Positions 9,915 to 20,756 of a stretch of 64,000 bases of DNA are shown here, piece after piece. Both the position numbers and the translations under genes were made by a program. This stretch comes from Panulirus ornatus (Eukaryota; Arthropoda; Malacostraca; Decapoda; Palinuridae). Positions within the stretch are counted from its first letter, which is position 1. Every line of letters starts with the position of its first letter. The notes beneath the pieces are model-generated. The model was not told where the DNA came from. It ran no database searches and saw nothing but the letters and a program-made list of their open reading frames with translations. Where the stretch lies: assembly GCF_036320965.1 (NCBI RefSeq), contig NC_092281.1, positions 6,691,892-6,755,891 of the forward strand, written 5' to 3'.

Positions 9915-11032
9915 AATGTAGGTTTGTGGCAGGGGTGTGTGATGTCTCCATGGTTGTTTAATTTGTTTATGGATGGGGTTGTAAGGGAGGTAAATGCAAG
10001 AGTCCTGGAAAGAGGGGCAAGTATGAAGTCTGTTGGGGATGAGAGAGCTTGGGAAGTGAGTCAGTTGTTGTTCGCTGATGATACAGCGCTGGTGGCTGAT
10101 TCATGTGAGAAACTGCAGAAGCTGGTGACTGAGTTTGGTAAAGTGTGTGGAAGAAGAAAGTTGAGAGTAAATGTGAATAAGAGCAAGGTTATTAGGTACA
10201 GTAGGGGTGAGGGTCAAGTCAATTGGGAGGTGAGTTTGAATGGAGAAAAACTGGAGGAAGTGAAGTGTTTTAGATATCTGGGAGTGGATCTGTCAGCGGA
10301 TGGAACCATGGAAGCGGAAGTGGATCATAGGGTGGGGGAGGGGGCGAAAATTTTGGGAGCCTTGAAAAATGTGTGGAAGTCGAGAACATTATCTCGGAAA
10401 GCAAAAATGGGTATGTTTGAGGGAATAGTGGTTCCAACAATGTTGTATGGTTGCGAGGCGTGGGCTATGGATAGAGATGTGCGCAGGAGGATGGATGTGC
10501 TGGAAATGAGATGTTTGAGGACAATGTGTGGTGTGAGGTGGTTTGATCGAGTAAGTAACGTAAGGGTAAGAGAGATGTGTGGAAATAAAAAGAGCGTGGT
10601 TGAGAGAGCAGAAGAGGGTGTTTTGAAATGGTTTGGGCACATGGAGAGAATGAGTGAGGAGAGATTGACCAAGAGGATATATGTGTCGGAGGTGGAGGGA
10701 ACGAGGAGAAGAGGGAGACCAAATTGGAGGTGGAAAGATGGAGTGAAAAAGATTTTGTGTGATCGGGGCCTGAACATGCAGGAGGGTGAAAGGAGGGCAA
10801 GAAATAGAGTGAATTGGTGTCATGTGGTATACAGGGGTTGACGTGCTGTCAGTGGATTGAAGCAAGGCATGTGAAGCGTCTGGGGTAAACCATGGAAAGC
10901 TGTGTAGGTATGTATATTTTGCGTGTGTGGACGTGTGTATGTACATGTGTATGGGGGGGGGGTTGGGCCATTTCTTTCGTCTGTTTCCTTGCGCTACCTC
11001 GCAAACGCGGGAGACAGCGACAAAGTATAAAA

Positions 11033-11050
<18 letters not shown>
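9914..11050 (+). mobile_element. 5'-truncated LINE copy, 'LSADG' subfamily (tandem-duplication unit 2)
   Basis: This is the duplicate of 6735-7875, offset by 3178 bases. The open frame is 9912-10841 (309 residues) and translates to the same protein, including the unusual WQGCV and CHVVYRG. Confidence 0.92.
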
Positions 11051-11065
<15 letters not shown>

Positions 11066-11289
11066 TCCCTGGGGATAGGGGAGAAAGAATACTTCCCACG
11101 TATTCCCTGCGTGTCGTAGAAGGCGACTAAAAGGGAAGGGAGCGGGGGGGCTGGAAATCCTCCTCGGTTTTTTTTTTTTTTTTTCCAAAAGAAGGAACAG
11201 AGGAGAGGTCCAGGTGAGGATATTCCCTCAAAGGCCCAGTCCTCTGTTCTTAACGCTACCTCGCTATTGCGGGAAATAGCGAATAGTAT

Positions 11290-11290
<1 letters not shown>
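11066..11290 (-). mobile_element. SINE-like head unit, minus orientation (duplicate)
   Basis: It has the same sequence and context as 7891-8115, differing mainly in T-run length. Confidence 0.75.
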
Positions 11291-11357
<67 letters not shown>

Positions 11358-11401
11358 CCTTAATGAGATGCCTTGAATCAAGCTTTTATCTGCCCGTGTC
11401 G

Positions 11402-11406
<5 letters not shown>

Positions 11407-11479
<73 letters not shown>
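11407..11479. repeat. (TA)n microsatellite, expanded relative to its duplicate
   Basis: About 36 TA units here compare with about 13 at 8229-8254. The tract has therefore changed length since the tandem duplication. Confidence 0.9.
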
Positions 11480-11483
<4 letters not shown>

Positions 11484-11515
11484 AAGGATCACAATTCTGC
11501 GCGTGATCAAGATAT

Positions 11516-11860
11516 TCCTATGAGTCCACGGGGAAAATGAAACACGATAAGTTTCCAAGTGCACTTTCATGTAATAATCACATCATCAGGGGGGACACAA
11601 GAGAGAAATATAACAGTCAGTTGATATACATTGAAGAGACGAAGCTAGGACGCTATTTGGTAAACATGTGATTGTCCAAAACATATGTTTTGTATGTTTT
11701 GGACAATCACAAATTTACCAAATGGCGTACTAGCTTCGTCTCTTCGATGTATATCAACTGACTGTTATATTTCTCTTGTGTCTCCCCTGATGATGTGATT
11801 ATTACACGAAAGTGCACTTGGGAACTTTTCGTGTTTCATTTTCCCTGTGGACTCATAGGA
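11516..11860. repeat. 345-bp palindrome (second copy)
   Basis: It has the same boundaries, arm length and central spacer as 8291-8635, with CTGATGA at 11787-11793 and GAAA at 11808-11811. It differs from the first copy at only a few positions (for example AATAATCACATCATCAGGGGGG here against AAATAATCACATCATCAGCGGG there). Confidence 0.85.
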
Positions 11861-11864
11861 GCAG

Positions 11865-13320
11865 TGTTAGAAGCAGTGAAAAGTTTATATCGAGGATGTA
11901 AGGCATGTGTACGTGTAGGAAGAGAGGAAAGTGATTGGTTCTCAGTGAATGTAGGTTTGCGGCAGGGGTGTGTGATGTCTCCATGGTTGTTTAATTTGTT
12001 TATGGATGGGGTTGTTAGGGAGGTGAATGCAAGAGTTTTGGAAAGAGGGGCAAGTATGCAGTCTGTTGTGGATGAGAGAGCTTGGGAAGTGAGTCAGTTG
12101 TTGTTCGCTGATGATACAGCGCTGGTGGCTGATTCATGTAAGAAACTGCAGAAGCTGGTGACTGAGTTTGGTAAAGTGTGTGAATGAAGAAAGTTAAGAG
12201 TAAATGTGAATAAGAGCAAGGTTATTAGGTACAGTAGGGTTGGAGGTCAAGTCAATTGGGAGGTAAGTTTGAATGGAGAAAAACTGGAGGAAGTAAAGTG
12301 TTTTAGATATCTGGGAGTGGATCTGGCAGCGGATGGAACCATGGAAGCGGAAGTGAATCATAGGGTTGGGGAGGGGGCGAAAATTCTGGGAGCCTTGAAG
12401 AATGTTTGGAAGTCGAGAACATTATCTCGGAAAGCAAAAATGGGTATGTTTGAAGGAATAGTGGTTCCAACAATGTTGTATGGTTGCGAGGTGTGGGCTA
12501 TGGATAGAGTTGTGCGCAGGAGGGTGGATGTGCTGGAAATGAGATGTTTGAGGACAATGTGTGGTGTGTGGTGGTTTGATCAGGTAAGTAATGTAAGGGT
12601 AAGAGAGGTGTGGAAATAAAAAGAGCGTGGTTGAAAGAGCAGAAGAGGGTGTTTTGAAATGGTTTGGTCACATGGAGAGAATGAGTGAGGAAAGATTGAC
12701 CAAGAGGATATATGTGTCAGAGGTGGAGGGAACGAGAAGTGGGAGACCAAATTGGAGGTGGAAAGATGGAGTGAAAAAGTGATCGGGGCCTGAACATGCA
12801 GGAGGGTGAAAGACGTGCAAGGAATAGAGTGAATTGGAACGATGTGGTATACCGGGGTCGACGTGCTGTTAATGGATTGAACCAGGGCATGTGAAGCGTC
12901 TGGGGTAAACCATGGAAAGTTGTGTGGGGCCTGGATGTGGAAAGGGAGCTGTGGTTTCGGTGCATTATTACATGACAGCTAGAGACTGAGTGTGAAGGAA
13001 TGGGGCCTTTGGTGTCTTTTCCTAGTGCTACCTCGCACACATGAGGGGGGAGGGGGTTGTTATTCCATGTGTGGCGAGGTGGCGATGGGAACAAATAAAG
13101 GCAGACAGTATGAATTATGTACATGTGTATATATGTATATGTCTGTGTGTGTATATATATGTGTACATTGAGATGTATAGGCATGTATATTTGCATGTGT
13201 GGACGTGTATGTATATACATGTTTATGTGGGTGGGTTGGGCCATTCTTTCGCCTGTTTCCTTGCGCTACCTTGCTAACGCGGGAGACAGCGACAAAGCAA
13301 AATAAATATAAATGAAATAA
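11865..13320 (+). mobile_element. 5'-truncated LINE copy, long 3' UTR, frame broken
   Basis: RT sequence starts at GTTAGAAGCAGTG. A TGA interrupts the frame at about 12184 (KVCE then stop), the protein end is shortened by deletions near 12605 and 12778, and a second piece is open at 12206-12619. The long 3' UTR follows: GGGGCCTGGATGTGG, a stem-loop formed by CGCTACCTCGC-like and GTGTGGCGAGGTGGCG arms (13025-13087), a (TG/TA)-rich stretch, then the terminal hairpin and an AAATAAATA tail. Confidence 0.88.
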
Positions 13321-13331
13321 ATATATATATT

Positions 13332-13544
13332 ATCCCTGGGGATAGGGGAGAAAGAATACTTCCCACATATTCCCTGCATGTTGTAGAAGGAGACTAAAAG
13401 GGGAGGGAGTGGGGGCTGGAAACCCTCCCCTCTTTTTTTTAATTTTCCAAAAGAGGGAACCGAGAAGAGGACCAAGTGAGATATTCCCTCTAAGGCTCAG
13501 TACTCGGTTCTTAATGCTACCTCGCTAGCGTGGTAAATAGCAAA
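13332..13544 (-). mobile_element. SINE-like head unit, minus orientation, more diverged
   Basis: CCCTGGGGATAGGGGAG is followed by a mutated hairpin (ATGTTGTAGAAGGAGAC). The unit ends in CTACCTCGCTAGCGTGGTAAATAGC and runs into (TA)n. Confidence 0.7.
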
Positions 13545-13569
13545 TATATATATATATATATATATATAT

Positions 13570-13629
13570 TTTTTTTGCTGACGCTGTCTCCCGCGTTTGC
13601 GAGGTAGCGCAAGGAAACAGACGAAAGAA

Positions 13630-13632
<3 letters not shown>
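13570..13632 (-). mobile_element. Isolated LINE 3'-tail fragment between two (TA)n tracts
   Basis: Only the terminal ~55 bases of the LINE are present (CTGTCTCCCGCGTTTGCGAGGTAGCGCAAGG is its reverse complement, seen here in the + reading). TA tracts bound it at 13541-13569 and 13633-13676. This is what extreme 5' truncation, or deletion by TA slippage, would leave. Confidence 0.7.
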
Positions 13633-13681
<49 letters not shown>

Positions 13682-13696
13682 AATAAAAAAAAAAAA

Positions 13697-13797
13697 GGAA
13701 CAGAGAAGCGGGCCAAGTGAGGATATTCCCTCAAAGGCCCAGTCCTCTGTTCTTAACGCTACCTCGCTAATGCAGGAAATGGCGAACAGTATGAAAG
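13697..13797 (-). mobile_element. Partial SINE-like head unit, minus orientation
   Basis: It covers GGAACAGAGAAGCGGGCC to GGAAATGGCGAACAG and lacks the GTCG...CGAC half. It is bordered by an A-run and a (TA)n tract. Confidence 0.65.
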
Positions 13798-13799
13798 AA

Positions 13800-13807
13800 A
13801 GAATATA

Positions 13808-13898
<91 letters not shown>
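13800..13898. repeat. (TA)n followed by (GT)9 microsatellite
   Basis: A compound dinucleotide tract, TA then GT, lies immediately before a LINE 5'-truncation point. Confidence 0.95.
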
Positions 13899-13899
<1 letters not shown>

Positions 13900-15470
13900 A
13901 GAAATACTTAGAAAAGCAAATGGATTTGTATGTAGCATTTATGGATCTGGAGAAGGCATATGATAGAGTTGATAGAGATGCTCTGTGGAAGGTACTAAGA
14001 GTATATGGTGTGGGAGGCAAGTTGTTAGAAGCAGTGAAAAGTTTTTATCGAGTATGTAAGGCATGTGTACATGTAGGAAGATAGGAAAGTGATTGGTTCT
14101 CAGTGAATGTAGGTTTGCGACAGGGGTGTGTGATGTCTCCATGGTTGTTTAATTTGTTTATGGATGGGGTTGTTAGGGAGGTGAATGCAAGAGTTTTGGA
14201 AAGAGGGGTAAGTATAAAGTCTGTTGGGAATGAGAGAGCTTGGGAAGTGAGTCAGTTGTTGTTCGCTGATGATACAGCGCTGGTGGCTGATTCATGTGAG
14301 AAACTGCAGAAGCTGGTGACTGAGTTTGATAAAGTGTGTGAAAGAAGAAAGTTAAGAGTAAATGTGAATAAGAGCAAGGTTATTAGGTACAGTAGGGTTG
14401 AGGGTCAAGTCAATTGGGAGGTAAGTTTGAATGGAGGAAGTAAAGTGTTTTAGATATCTGGGAGTGGATCTGGCAGCGGATGGAACCATGGAAGCGGAAG
14501 TGAATCATAGGGTGGGGGAGGGGGCGAAAATCCTGGGAGCTTTGAAGAATGTGTGGAAGTCAAGAACATTATCTCCAAAAGCAAAAATGGCTATGTTTGA
14601 AGGAATAGTGGTTCCAACAATGTTGTATGGTTGTGAGGTGTGGGCTATGGATAGAGTTGTGCGCAGGAGGGTGGATGTGCTGGAAATGAGATGTTTGAGG
14701 ACAATATGTGGTGTGAAGTGGTTTGATCGAGTAAGTAATGTAAGGGTAAGAGAGGTGTGGAAATAAAAAGAGCGTGGTTGAGAGAGCAGAAGAGGGTGTT
14801 TTGAAATGGTTTGGGCACATGGAGAGAATGAGTGAGGAACGATTGACCAAGAGGATATATGTGTCGGAGGTGGAGGGAACTAGGAGAAGTGGGAGACCAA
14901 ATTGGAGGAGGAAAGATGGAGTGAAAAAGATTTTGAGTGATCAGGGCCTGAACATGCAGGAGGGTGAAAGGCGGGCAAGGAATAGAGTGAATTGGATCGA
15001 TGTGGTATACCGGGGTCGACGTGCTGTCAATGGATTGAATCAGGGCATGTGAAGCGTCTGGGGTAAACCATGGAAAGTTGTGTGGGGCCTGGATGTGGAA
15101 AGGGAGCTGTGGTTTCGGGCATTATTACATGACAGCTAGAGACTGAGTGTGAACAAATGGGGCCTTTGTTGTCTTTCCTCAGCGCTACCTCGCACATATG
15201 AGGGGGAGGGGGGATGTTATTCCATGTGTGGCGAGGTGGCGATGGGAATAAATAAAGGCAGACAGTATGAATTATGTACATGTGTATATATGTATATGTA
15301 TGTGTGTGTATATATATATGTGTACATTGAGATGTATATGTATGTATATTTGCGTGTGTGGACATGTATGTATATACATGTATATGGGGGTGGGTTGGGC
15401 CATTTCTTTCGTCTGTTTCCTTGCGCTACCTCGCAAATGCGGGAGACAGCGACAAAGCAAATAAAATATA
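13899..15470 (+). mobile_element. 5'-truncated LINE copy, long 3' UTR, several frame breaks
   Basis: The copy starts at GAGAAATACTTAGAAAAGC (before RT motif A). Breaks: a TAG near 14080 (GRE changed), a ~10-base loss near 14435, and a 2-base loss near 14756. Open pieces are 13770-14084 (with an artefactual TA-encoded start), 14103-14453, 14431-14766 and 14774-15052. The long 3' UTR has the stem-loop at about 15181-15242. Confidence 0.88.
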
Positions 15471-15498
15471 TATATTTTTTTTCTGATTCTTATAAATC

Positions 15499-15715
15499 AT
15501 TCGCCATTTCCCGCGTTAGCGAGGTAGCGTTAAGAACAGAGGACTGGGCCTTTTTTGGAATATCCTCACCTGGCCCCCTCTGTTCCTTCTTTTGGAAAAT
15601 TAAAAAAAAAAACGAGAGGGGAGGATTTTCAGCCCCCCGCTCCCTCCCCTTTTAGTCGCCTTCTACGACACGCAGGGAATACGTGGGAAGTATTCTTAAT
15701 CCCCTATCCCCAGGG

Positions 15716-15718
<3 letters not shown>
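15499..15718 (+). mobile_element. SINE-like head unit, plus orientation
   Basis: The complete unit runs from ATTCGCCATTTCCCGCG to CCCCTATCCCCAGGGAT, followed by the longest (TA)n tract in the window. Confidence 0.75.

Positions 15719-15807
<89 letters not shown>
15719..15807. repeat. (TA)n microsatellite, ~44 units
   Basis: This uninterrupted TA tract marks the boundary between the first LINE nest and host unique sequence. Confidence 0.95.
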
Positions 15808-15812
<5 letters not shown>

Positions 15813-16110
15813 CCTTCACATCACTGTGACAGCATATATACAAACACACACATACACAACATGCATGCAAGTGACAGAATTGAAACAGCATTAAAAGTAT
15901 ATTTTACAATCTTGTTTGACTAAATATGTGAATTCCATAATAGTGAAACATAATTTGGTAAACATCAGGAGGCTGACTTTACTGATGATTCAACAAGATA
16001 CAATGTGAAACCACACAGAAAATATCAACAAGGCTGGGCACAGGACAAACCATCTCACCATGGTCCTAATTACAATTGTTCTCATGGTTAACCCAAGTCA
16101 TCTCTGCTCC
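15808..16110 (-). other. Likely 3' UTR/downstream sequence of BSDC1
   Basis: This is unique, non-repetitive A/T-rich sequence directly 3' of the BSDC1 stop codon. I found no convincing AATAAA signal on the minus strand here, so the transcript end is undefined. Confidence 0.4.
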
Positions 16111-16137
16111 TCAATCCCAGCTCTCCCAGTCCTCACT
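16111..16137 (-). CDS. BSDC1: BSDC1 last coding exon (stop codon included)
   Basis: On the minus strand a polypyrimidine tract and CTGCAG acceptor precede 27 coding bases that read SEDWESWD and then TGA. BSDC1 proteins end in an acidic tryptophan motif (human: EWEDWE), so the final residues fit. The previous exon ends in phase 0 (AAG|GTGAG), and this exon opens in phase 0. The small size makes it weak alone, but phase, acceptor and the family-typical C-terminus agree. Confidence 0.75.
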   Translation of the reverse strand, partial: SEDWESWD

Positions 16138-16854
16138 CTGCAGTTTGGAAAAAATAAATTACAGATGGTAATTAAGTTGGCTAAGGGAGCAAGGATAACC
16201 TCTTTTTCCTGAGCAACTTTAGTAAATCTATCACATCAAGCTTAAAGAATCATAAATTGAATATTTTTTTTGGGGTACAAGAAACTTTTGAATTCAGTGT
16301 AAGATTTTGAGCCTAGACACAGCAGACTACGGATGACTGTGATCCTGGCCCCTGTCTAGAACTGTTTGACAAGGTATTTTGAGGAATCATTCCACAAAAG
16401 CTATGTGCAATGACACCATCAAAGTAAACTAATCAAATGCTGACAAACAGAGTAGATATCTTGATATTGCTCTGAGATCTGCACCCTCATGTTCCATAAT
16501 GAGTTTGTTGCAGTATCACTCTCACAAGATAAGTAATAATGATCTAAATCCACTGGTGACAATCTTTGTGACAAAAACACTTGCAAAAACAGTATAATTC
16601 TCACTTGGTATGCATGAAAACACTCATGAAGTTCATCATACAACTGGTAGCACTGTAGCACAAGTTAATTCTATACAGACAGAACTTTTTTGTGTTGGTA
16701 AAAATAATCTAGCTTTGCAAGTTCTGAACACCCCGCTGCCAGAATACTGAATTTTATGTTTTTTGAAATCAATGAATATGATTAATCTATTATGTCAAAC
16801 ATGTGGTGAGAAAAATTCTATTCTGGTGAAAATTTATTTTATATATTTATTATA

Positions 16855-17042
16855 CTTAACCGCTGTCTCCCGCAATAGCGAGGTAGCACAAGGAAACAGA
16901 CGAGGAATGGCCCAACCCATCCACATACACATGCATATACATAAATGCCCACACATGTTCATATACATACACAGCCATGTACATGTATACACATGTACAT
17001 ATCCATACTTGCTGCCTTCATCCATTTTCGTCGCCATCCCGA
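16855..17042 (-). mobile_element. Old LINE 3' UTR fragment
   Basis: The + strand shows CGCTGTCTCCCGCAATAGCGAGGTAGCACAAGG, then TGGCCCAACCCATCCACATACAC and a run of ACATATACATA. This is the reverse complement of the LINE 3' terminus, with many substitutions. It lies in a BSDC1 intron. Confidence 0.75.
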
Positions 17043-17626
17043 CAATTACAAAATATGAGGTGAAAATATGTGGAAAAAAATTTGTTTCCATGCTATGAAA
17101 AGGTATTCCCATTTGTCTGTTCCCAATATGCTCATAGGGCAAGGGAGTTGCCAGATCCATGTCTCTTTCCTTGGCAAGACAGAAATTGCTGGCTGCTAGG
17201 TTGAAACATTTTCAGGAAAATATTTAACTCTTCAGCAAGAAAACCAGGCTGGAAATATCAAAGGTATGAAGAAGAAAATAGCAAAGAGTTGTTACACTAA
17301 TGAATGATATTACTGTATCATTCAAGGTGCAGTGGCCAGAAAAATACATTCTAAATTTTTTTGCAATGGGTGAGGGTTAATTCTGAGGTTTTAAGTGGTT
17401 AAGGGGCTAGATGTCTCTCAAACTAGCACTACTTTCATTATAAAAGCTCTTAACAGGTGCAAAAGTATTTATCAAGTTCACAATTGGTTATCTAAAGTTT
17501 TCAGCCTTTATCTAACTATTAAACAAGCAGGATTATAAATTTGCAGAACCAATATAATTACAAAGATGTAAATGCTATAAAAAGACATGTTCTTGAAAAT
17601 AATTCTTACACATTTTTAAAACTCAC

Positions 17627-17736
17627 CTTACATTCTTCAGACTTTTCATTCTTGTTGCTCTTACTGGACGACGTGGAGGACTGTGAATTTGCAGCATCAG
17701 TAGCATCAACTTTTTCCCATTCATCTTCATTGCTCT
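17627..17736 (-). CDS. BSDC1: BSDC1 internal exon, acidic/serine-rich
   Basis: The exon is bounded by TAATATAG acceptor and AAG|GTGAG donor on the minus strand; 110 bases, entering in phase 1 and leaving in phase 0. The peptide begins with ESNEDEWEKVDATDA and continues serine- and lysine-rich. The E/D-x-WEK element matches the EDWEK region near the C-terminus of BSDC1. The longer acidic segment that follows WEK in vertebrates (DFDLDMTEEE) is not seen here or between here and the last exon. Confidence 0.8.
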
Positions 17737-17742
17737 CTATAT

Positions 17743-18540
17743 TACAAAAAAACAAAATTCATTCAACAATGCACAACATCTAGTAGAATAAAGTATGTTA
17801 AAAAATGCTAATGTATGGATAGAAAATACCTAACAATGTAAAGTTTTGGTGTGAAGCATTCTACTGTATATAAGAATCATGTTACAAATAGCATACAAAG
17901 GTATCTGCAAAAAATATTGTACCACAAGGTATGATATAAAGCTGATGTAAAAAAATGGCAGCTTTTGAAATGACAATGATATTAACTATAAATATGTTTG
18001 TTTCTCATCATATTAGCTGTCTTTGAAAAATAACTACATAAAACCTAAAGTGTTCTGACCACATAAGCTTTACCTAGTGTGTATATAAAATAAGTTGCAT
18101 AAACATCCAAAGTTACCAAAGAATCAAAATATTATGAATAAAAGGACATACAAATATGAAAATTATCTATTTACAGAAAAATGCATGTAAATCACAATTA
18201 CAATTTCCTTGGATGAAAGTTGCAGAACTGGGCAGGCAATGGTGTTCATATATAACACATGCATACGTCTTAATACAAGCATCGTCATTAAAACCAAACT
18301 GTTTTAACTCGTGCAGTCAAACCAAAAAAATATTTAGTTACTCATTTCTATGTATAGATTTTGAGAATGCCCAAGTTTGACAAAAATATGTAACACTTTA
18401 GAGAATTACTCATATCTGTCTGCTAATAAATACTAAAATTTCAAGTAATTCTAGTATACAAGGCCAATGATGGCATTCTATGCTGAAAAATTTAAAGCAT
18501 TGTTGGAGATCAGAATAAGGAATGTATCTCCCAGGTGACT
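17743..18540. other. BSDC1 intron, no recognisable feature
   Basis: A/T-rich sequence without open frames of note, repeats or RNA-gene signatures that I can recognise. Confidence 0.5.
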
Positions 18541-18544
18541 GAAA

Positions 18545-19143
18545 ACCACAGAGGAGCTGTCATATGTAATGCACCAAAACCATAGCTCCCTATCCAGCTA
18601 TTAGGCCCTCACGGACCTTTCCATGGTTTATCCTAGATGTTTCACATGCCCTGGTTTGGTTCACTGACAGCATGTTGACCCCAGGAACCTACATCATTCC
18701 AATTTACTCTATTCTGTGCATGTTTTACACCCTCTCGCATGTTCAGGCCCCAAATGCTCAAAATCTTTTTTAATCCATCCTTTTATCTCCAATGTGATCT
18801 TGTTCCCTGCATGTATCCTCTTTGTCAACCTTTCCTCTCTCATTCTCCCTAATGTCCAAATCATTTCAACACATCTGCTCGCTCAACTACACACTTTTTA
18901 TTCCCACACATCTCTCTTACCTGTTCATTACTTACTAAGTCAAACCACCTCATACCACATACTGTCCTCAAGCATTTCATTTTGAACATATCCACCCTCC
19001 TCCACACAATCCCATCTAAAGCCCATACCTCGCAACCTCATAATATTTACCCTCCAAGACAACGTTCTCTCTTTCCATACATTCTCCAGCGCTCCCAGAA
19101 CCTTTGCCCCCTCCCCCATAATACAACTCACTTTTGCTTCCAT
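18545..19143 (-). mobile_element. Old decayed LINE fragment
   Basis: On the minus strand this covers the LINE RT C-terminal region through the start of the 3' UTR (CCATGG, GGGCCTGATAGCTGG-like, TGACAGCTCCTC). It has many indels and stops and is clearly more diverged than the copies at either end of the window. Confidence 0.75.
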
Positions 19144-19617
19144 GGAAGGAACAAAGTGAATTGGAACGATGTGATATACCAGGGGTGACATGCTGTCAAT
19201 GGACTGAACCAGGGCATGTGAAATGTCTAGGGAAAACCATGGAAAAGGTCTGTGGGGCCTGGATGTGGATAGAGAGTTCTGATCGAAGCATTACACGTGA
19301 CAGCTAGGGACTGAGTGTGAACAAATGTGGCCTTTTTTGTCTGTTTTCCTGGTGCTATCTCGCTGATGCAGGAGGTGGCAATGCTGTTTCCCATGGGGCA
19401 GGGTGGTGCCAGGAATGAATGAAGGCAAGCAAGTATGAATATGTACATGTGTATATATGTATATGGCTGTGTATGTATATGTATATATGTTGATATGTAT
19501 ATGAATGTATCTGTGTGTGTGTACGAGTATATAAGTGGATGGATCTTTGTCAGTTTCCTGGCGCTACCTCGCTGACACGGGAAACGGCGACCAAGTATAA
19601 TAAAATATAAAAAATAA

Positions 19618-19618
<1 letters not shown>
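19144..19618 (+). mobile_element. LINE 3'-end fragment with long 3' UTR
   Basis: Starts near AAAGTGAATTGGAACGATGTG, runs through CTGTCAATGGACTGAACC, the UTR stem-loop region (about 19350-19415) and the terminal CTACCTCGCTGACACGGGAAACGGCGACCAAGTATAATAAAAT tail. It abuts the minus-strand fragment at a shared CCATGGAA, so the pair forms an inverted junction. Confidence 0.75.

Positions 19619-19620
<2 letters not shown>

Positions 19621-19670
<50 letters not shown>
19621..19670. repeat. (TA)n microsatellite
   Basis: A TA tract lies between the tails of a plus- and a minus-oriented LINE. Confidence 0.95.
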
Positions 19671-19679
<9 letters not shown>

Positions 19680-20320
19680 TTTTGCTTTGTCGCTGTCTCC
19701 CGCGTTTGCGAGGTAGCGCAAGGAAACAGACGAAAGAAATGGCCTAACCCACCCCCATACACATGTATATACATACGTCCACACACGCAAATATACATAC
19801 CTACACAGCTTTCCATGGTTTACCCCAGACGCTTCACATGCCCTGATTCAATCCACTGACAGCACGTCAACCCCGGTATACCACATCGATCCAATTCACT
19901 CTATTCCTTGCCCTCCTTTCACCCTCCTGCATGTTCAGGCCCCGATCACACAAAATCTTTTTCACTCCATCTTTCCACCTCCAATTTGGTCTCCCTCTTC
20001 TCCTCGTTCCCTCCACCTCCGACACATATATCCTCTTGGTCAATCTTTCCTCACTCATTCTCTCCATGTGACCAAACCATTTCAAAACACCCTCTTCTGC
20101 TCTCTCAACCACGCTCTTTTTATTTCCACACATCTCTCTTACCCTTACGTTACTTACTCGATCAAACCACCTCACACCACACATTGTCCTCAAACATCTC
20201 ATTTCCAGCACATCCATCCTCCTGCGCACAACTCTATCCATAGTCCACGCCTCGCAACCATACAACATTGTTGGAACCACTATTCCTTCAAACATACCCA
20301 TTTTTGCTTTCCGAGATTTT
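19671..20320 (-). mobile_element. 5'-truncated LINE copy, short 3' UTR
   Basis: The minus-strand frame 20301-19867 (144 residues) is open from MGMFEGIVVPTMLYG through WFGHMERM and GRPNW to the stop. 5' truncation occurs at the SRKAKM codons. The tail is a T-run on the + strand. Confidence 0.9.
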
Positions 20321-20338
20321 ATTTATATATATATATAT

Positions 20339-20580
20339 CCCTGGGGATAGGGGATTAAGAATACTTCCCACGTATTCCCTGCGTGTCGTAGAAGGCGACT
20401 AAAAGGGGAGGGAGCGGGGGGCTGGAAATCCTCCCCTCTCGTTTTTTTTTTTTTTTTTTTTTTCTTTCCAAAAGAAGGAACAGAGAATTGGGCCAGGTGA
20501 GGGTATTCCCTCAAAGGCCCAGTCCTCTGTTCTTAACGCTACCTCGCTAATGCGGGAAATGGCGAATAGTTTAAAAGAAA
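20339..20580 (-). mobile_element. SINE-like head unit, minus orientation
   Basis: The complete unit runs from CCCTGGGGATAGGGG to GGGAAATGGCGAATAGTTTAAAAG, with a long T-run in the middle. It directly follows a LINE 5'-truncation point across a short (TA)n. Confidence 0.75.
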
Positions 20581-20592
20581 GAAAAAAGAAAA

Positions 20593-20594
<2 letters not shown>

Positions 20595-20658
<64 letters not shown>
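20595..20658. repeat. (TA)n microsatellite
   Basis: A TA tract lies between a minus- and a plus-oriented SINE-like unit. The two facing units make an inverted repeat around it. Confidence 0.95.
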
Positions 20659-20666
<8 letters not shown>

Positions 20667-20756
20667 CAAACTATTCGCCATTTCCCGCGTTAGCAAGGTA
20701 GCGTTAAGAACAGAGGACTGGGCCTCTGAGGGAATATCCTCACTTGGCCTCGTTCT
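20667..20756 (+). mobile_element. Partial SINE-like head unit, plus orientation
   Basis: Covers CTATTCGCCATTTCCCGCG to CTCACTTGGCCTCGTTCT, then stops. The rest of the unit is missing. Confidence 0.65.

Larger units (their letters stand above)
5470..11864. repeat. 3.2-kb tandem duplication (two units)
   Basis: Unit 1 is about 5470-8640 and unit 2 about 8641-11864. Each contains a LINE 3' half, (TA)n, an 'LSADG' LINE, a minus-strand SINE-like unit, (TA)n, a unique spacer, (TA)n and the 345-bp palindrome. Matching landmarks: LINE stops at 6476/9650 and 7663/10841, SINE-like starts at 7891/11066, palindromes at 8291/11516. The offset is 3174-3178 until the second TA tract, where it grows to about 3225 because that tract is longer in unit 2. 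Confidence 0.9.

Noticed and set aside
13025..13087. 3' UTR stem-loop considered as a rho-independent terminator
   Set aside because: Eukaryotic context, no U-tract immediately after the stem, and it recurs only as part of the LINE.
16419..16661. 80-codon minus-strand frame near the BSDC1 3' end, considered as a missing exon
   Set aside because: The peptide is not acidic and does not match the BSDC1 tail; no suitable acceptor and donor pair in phase.
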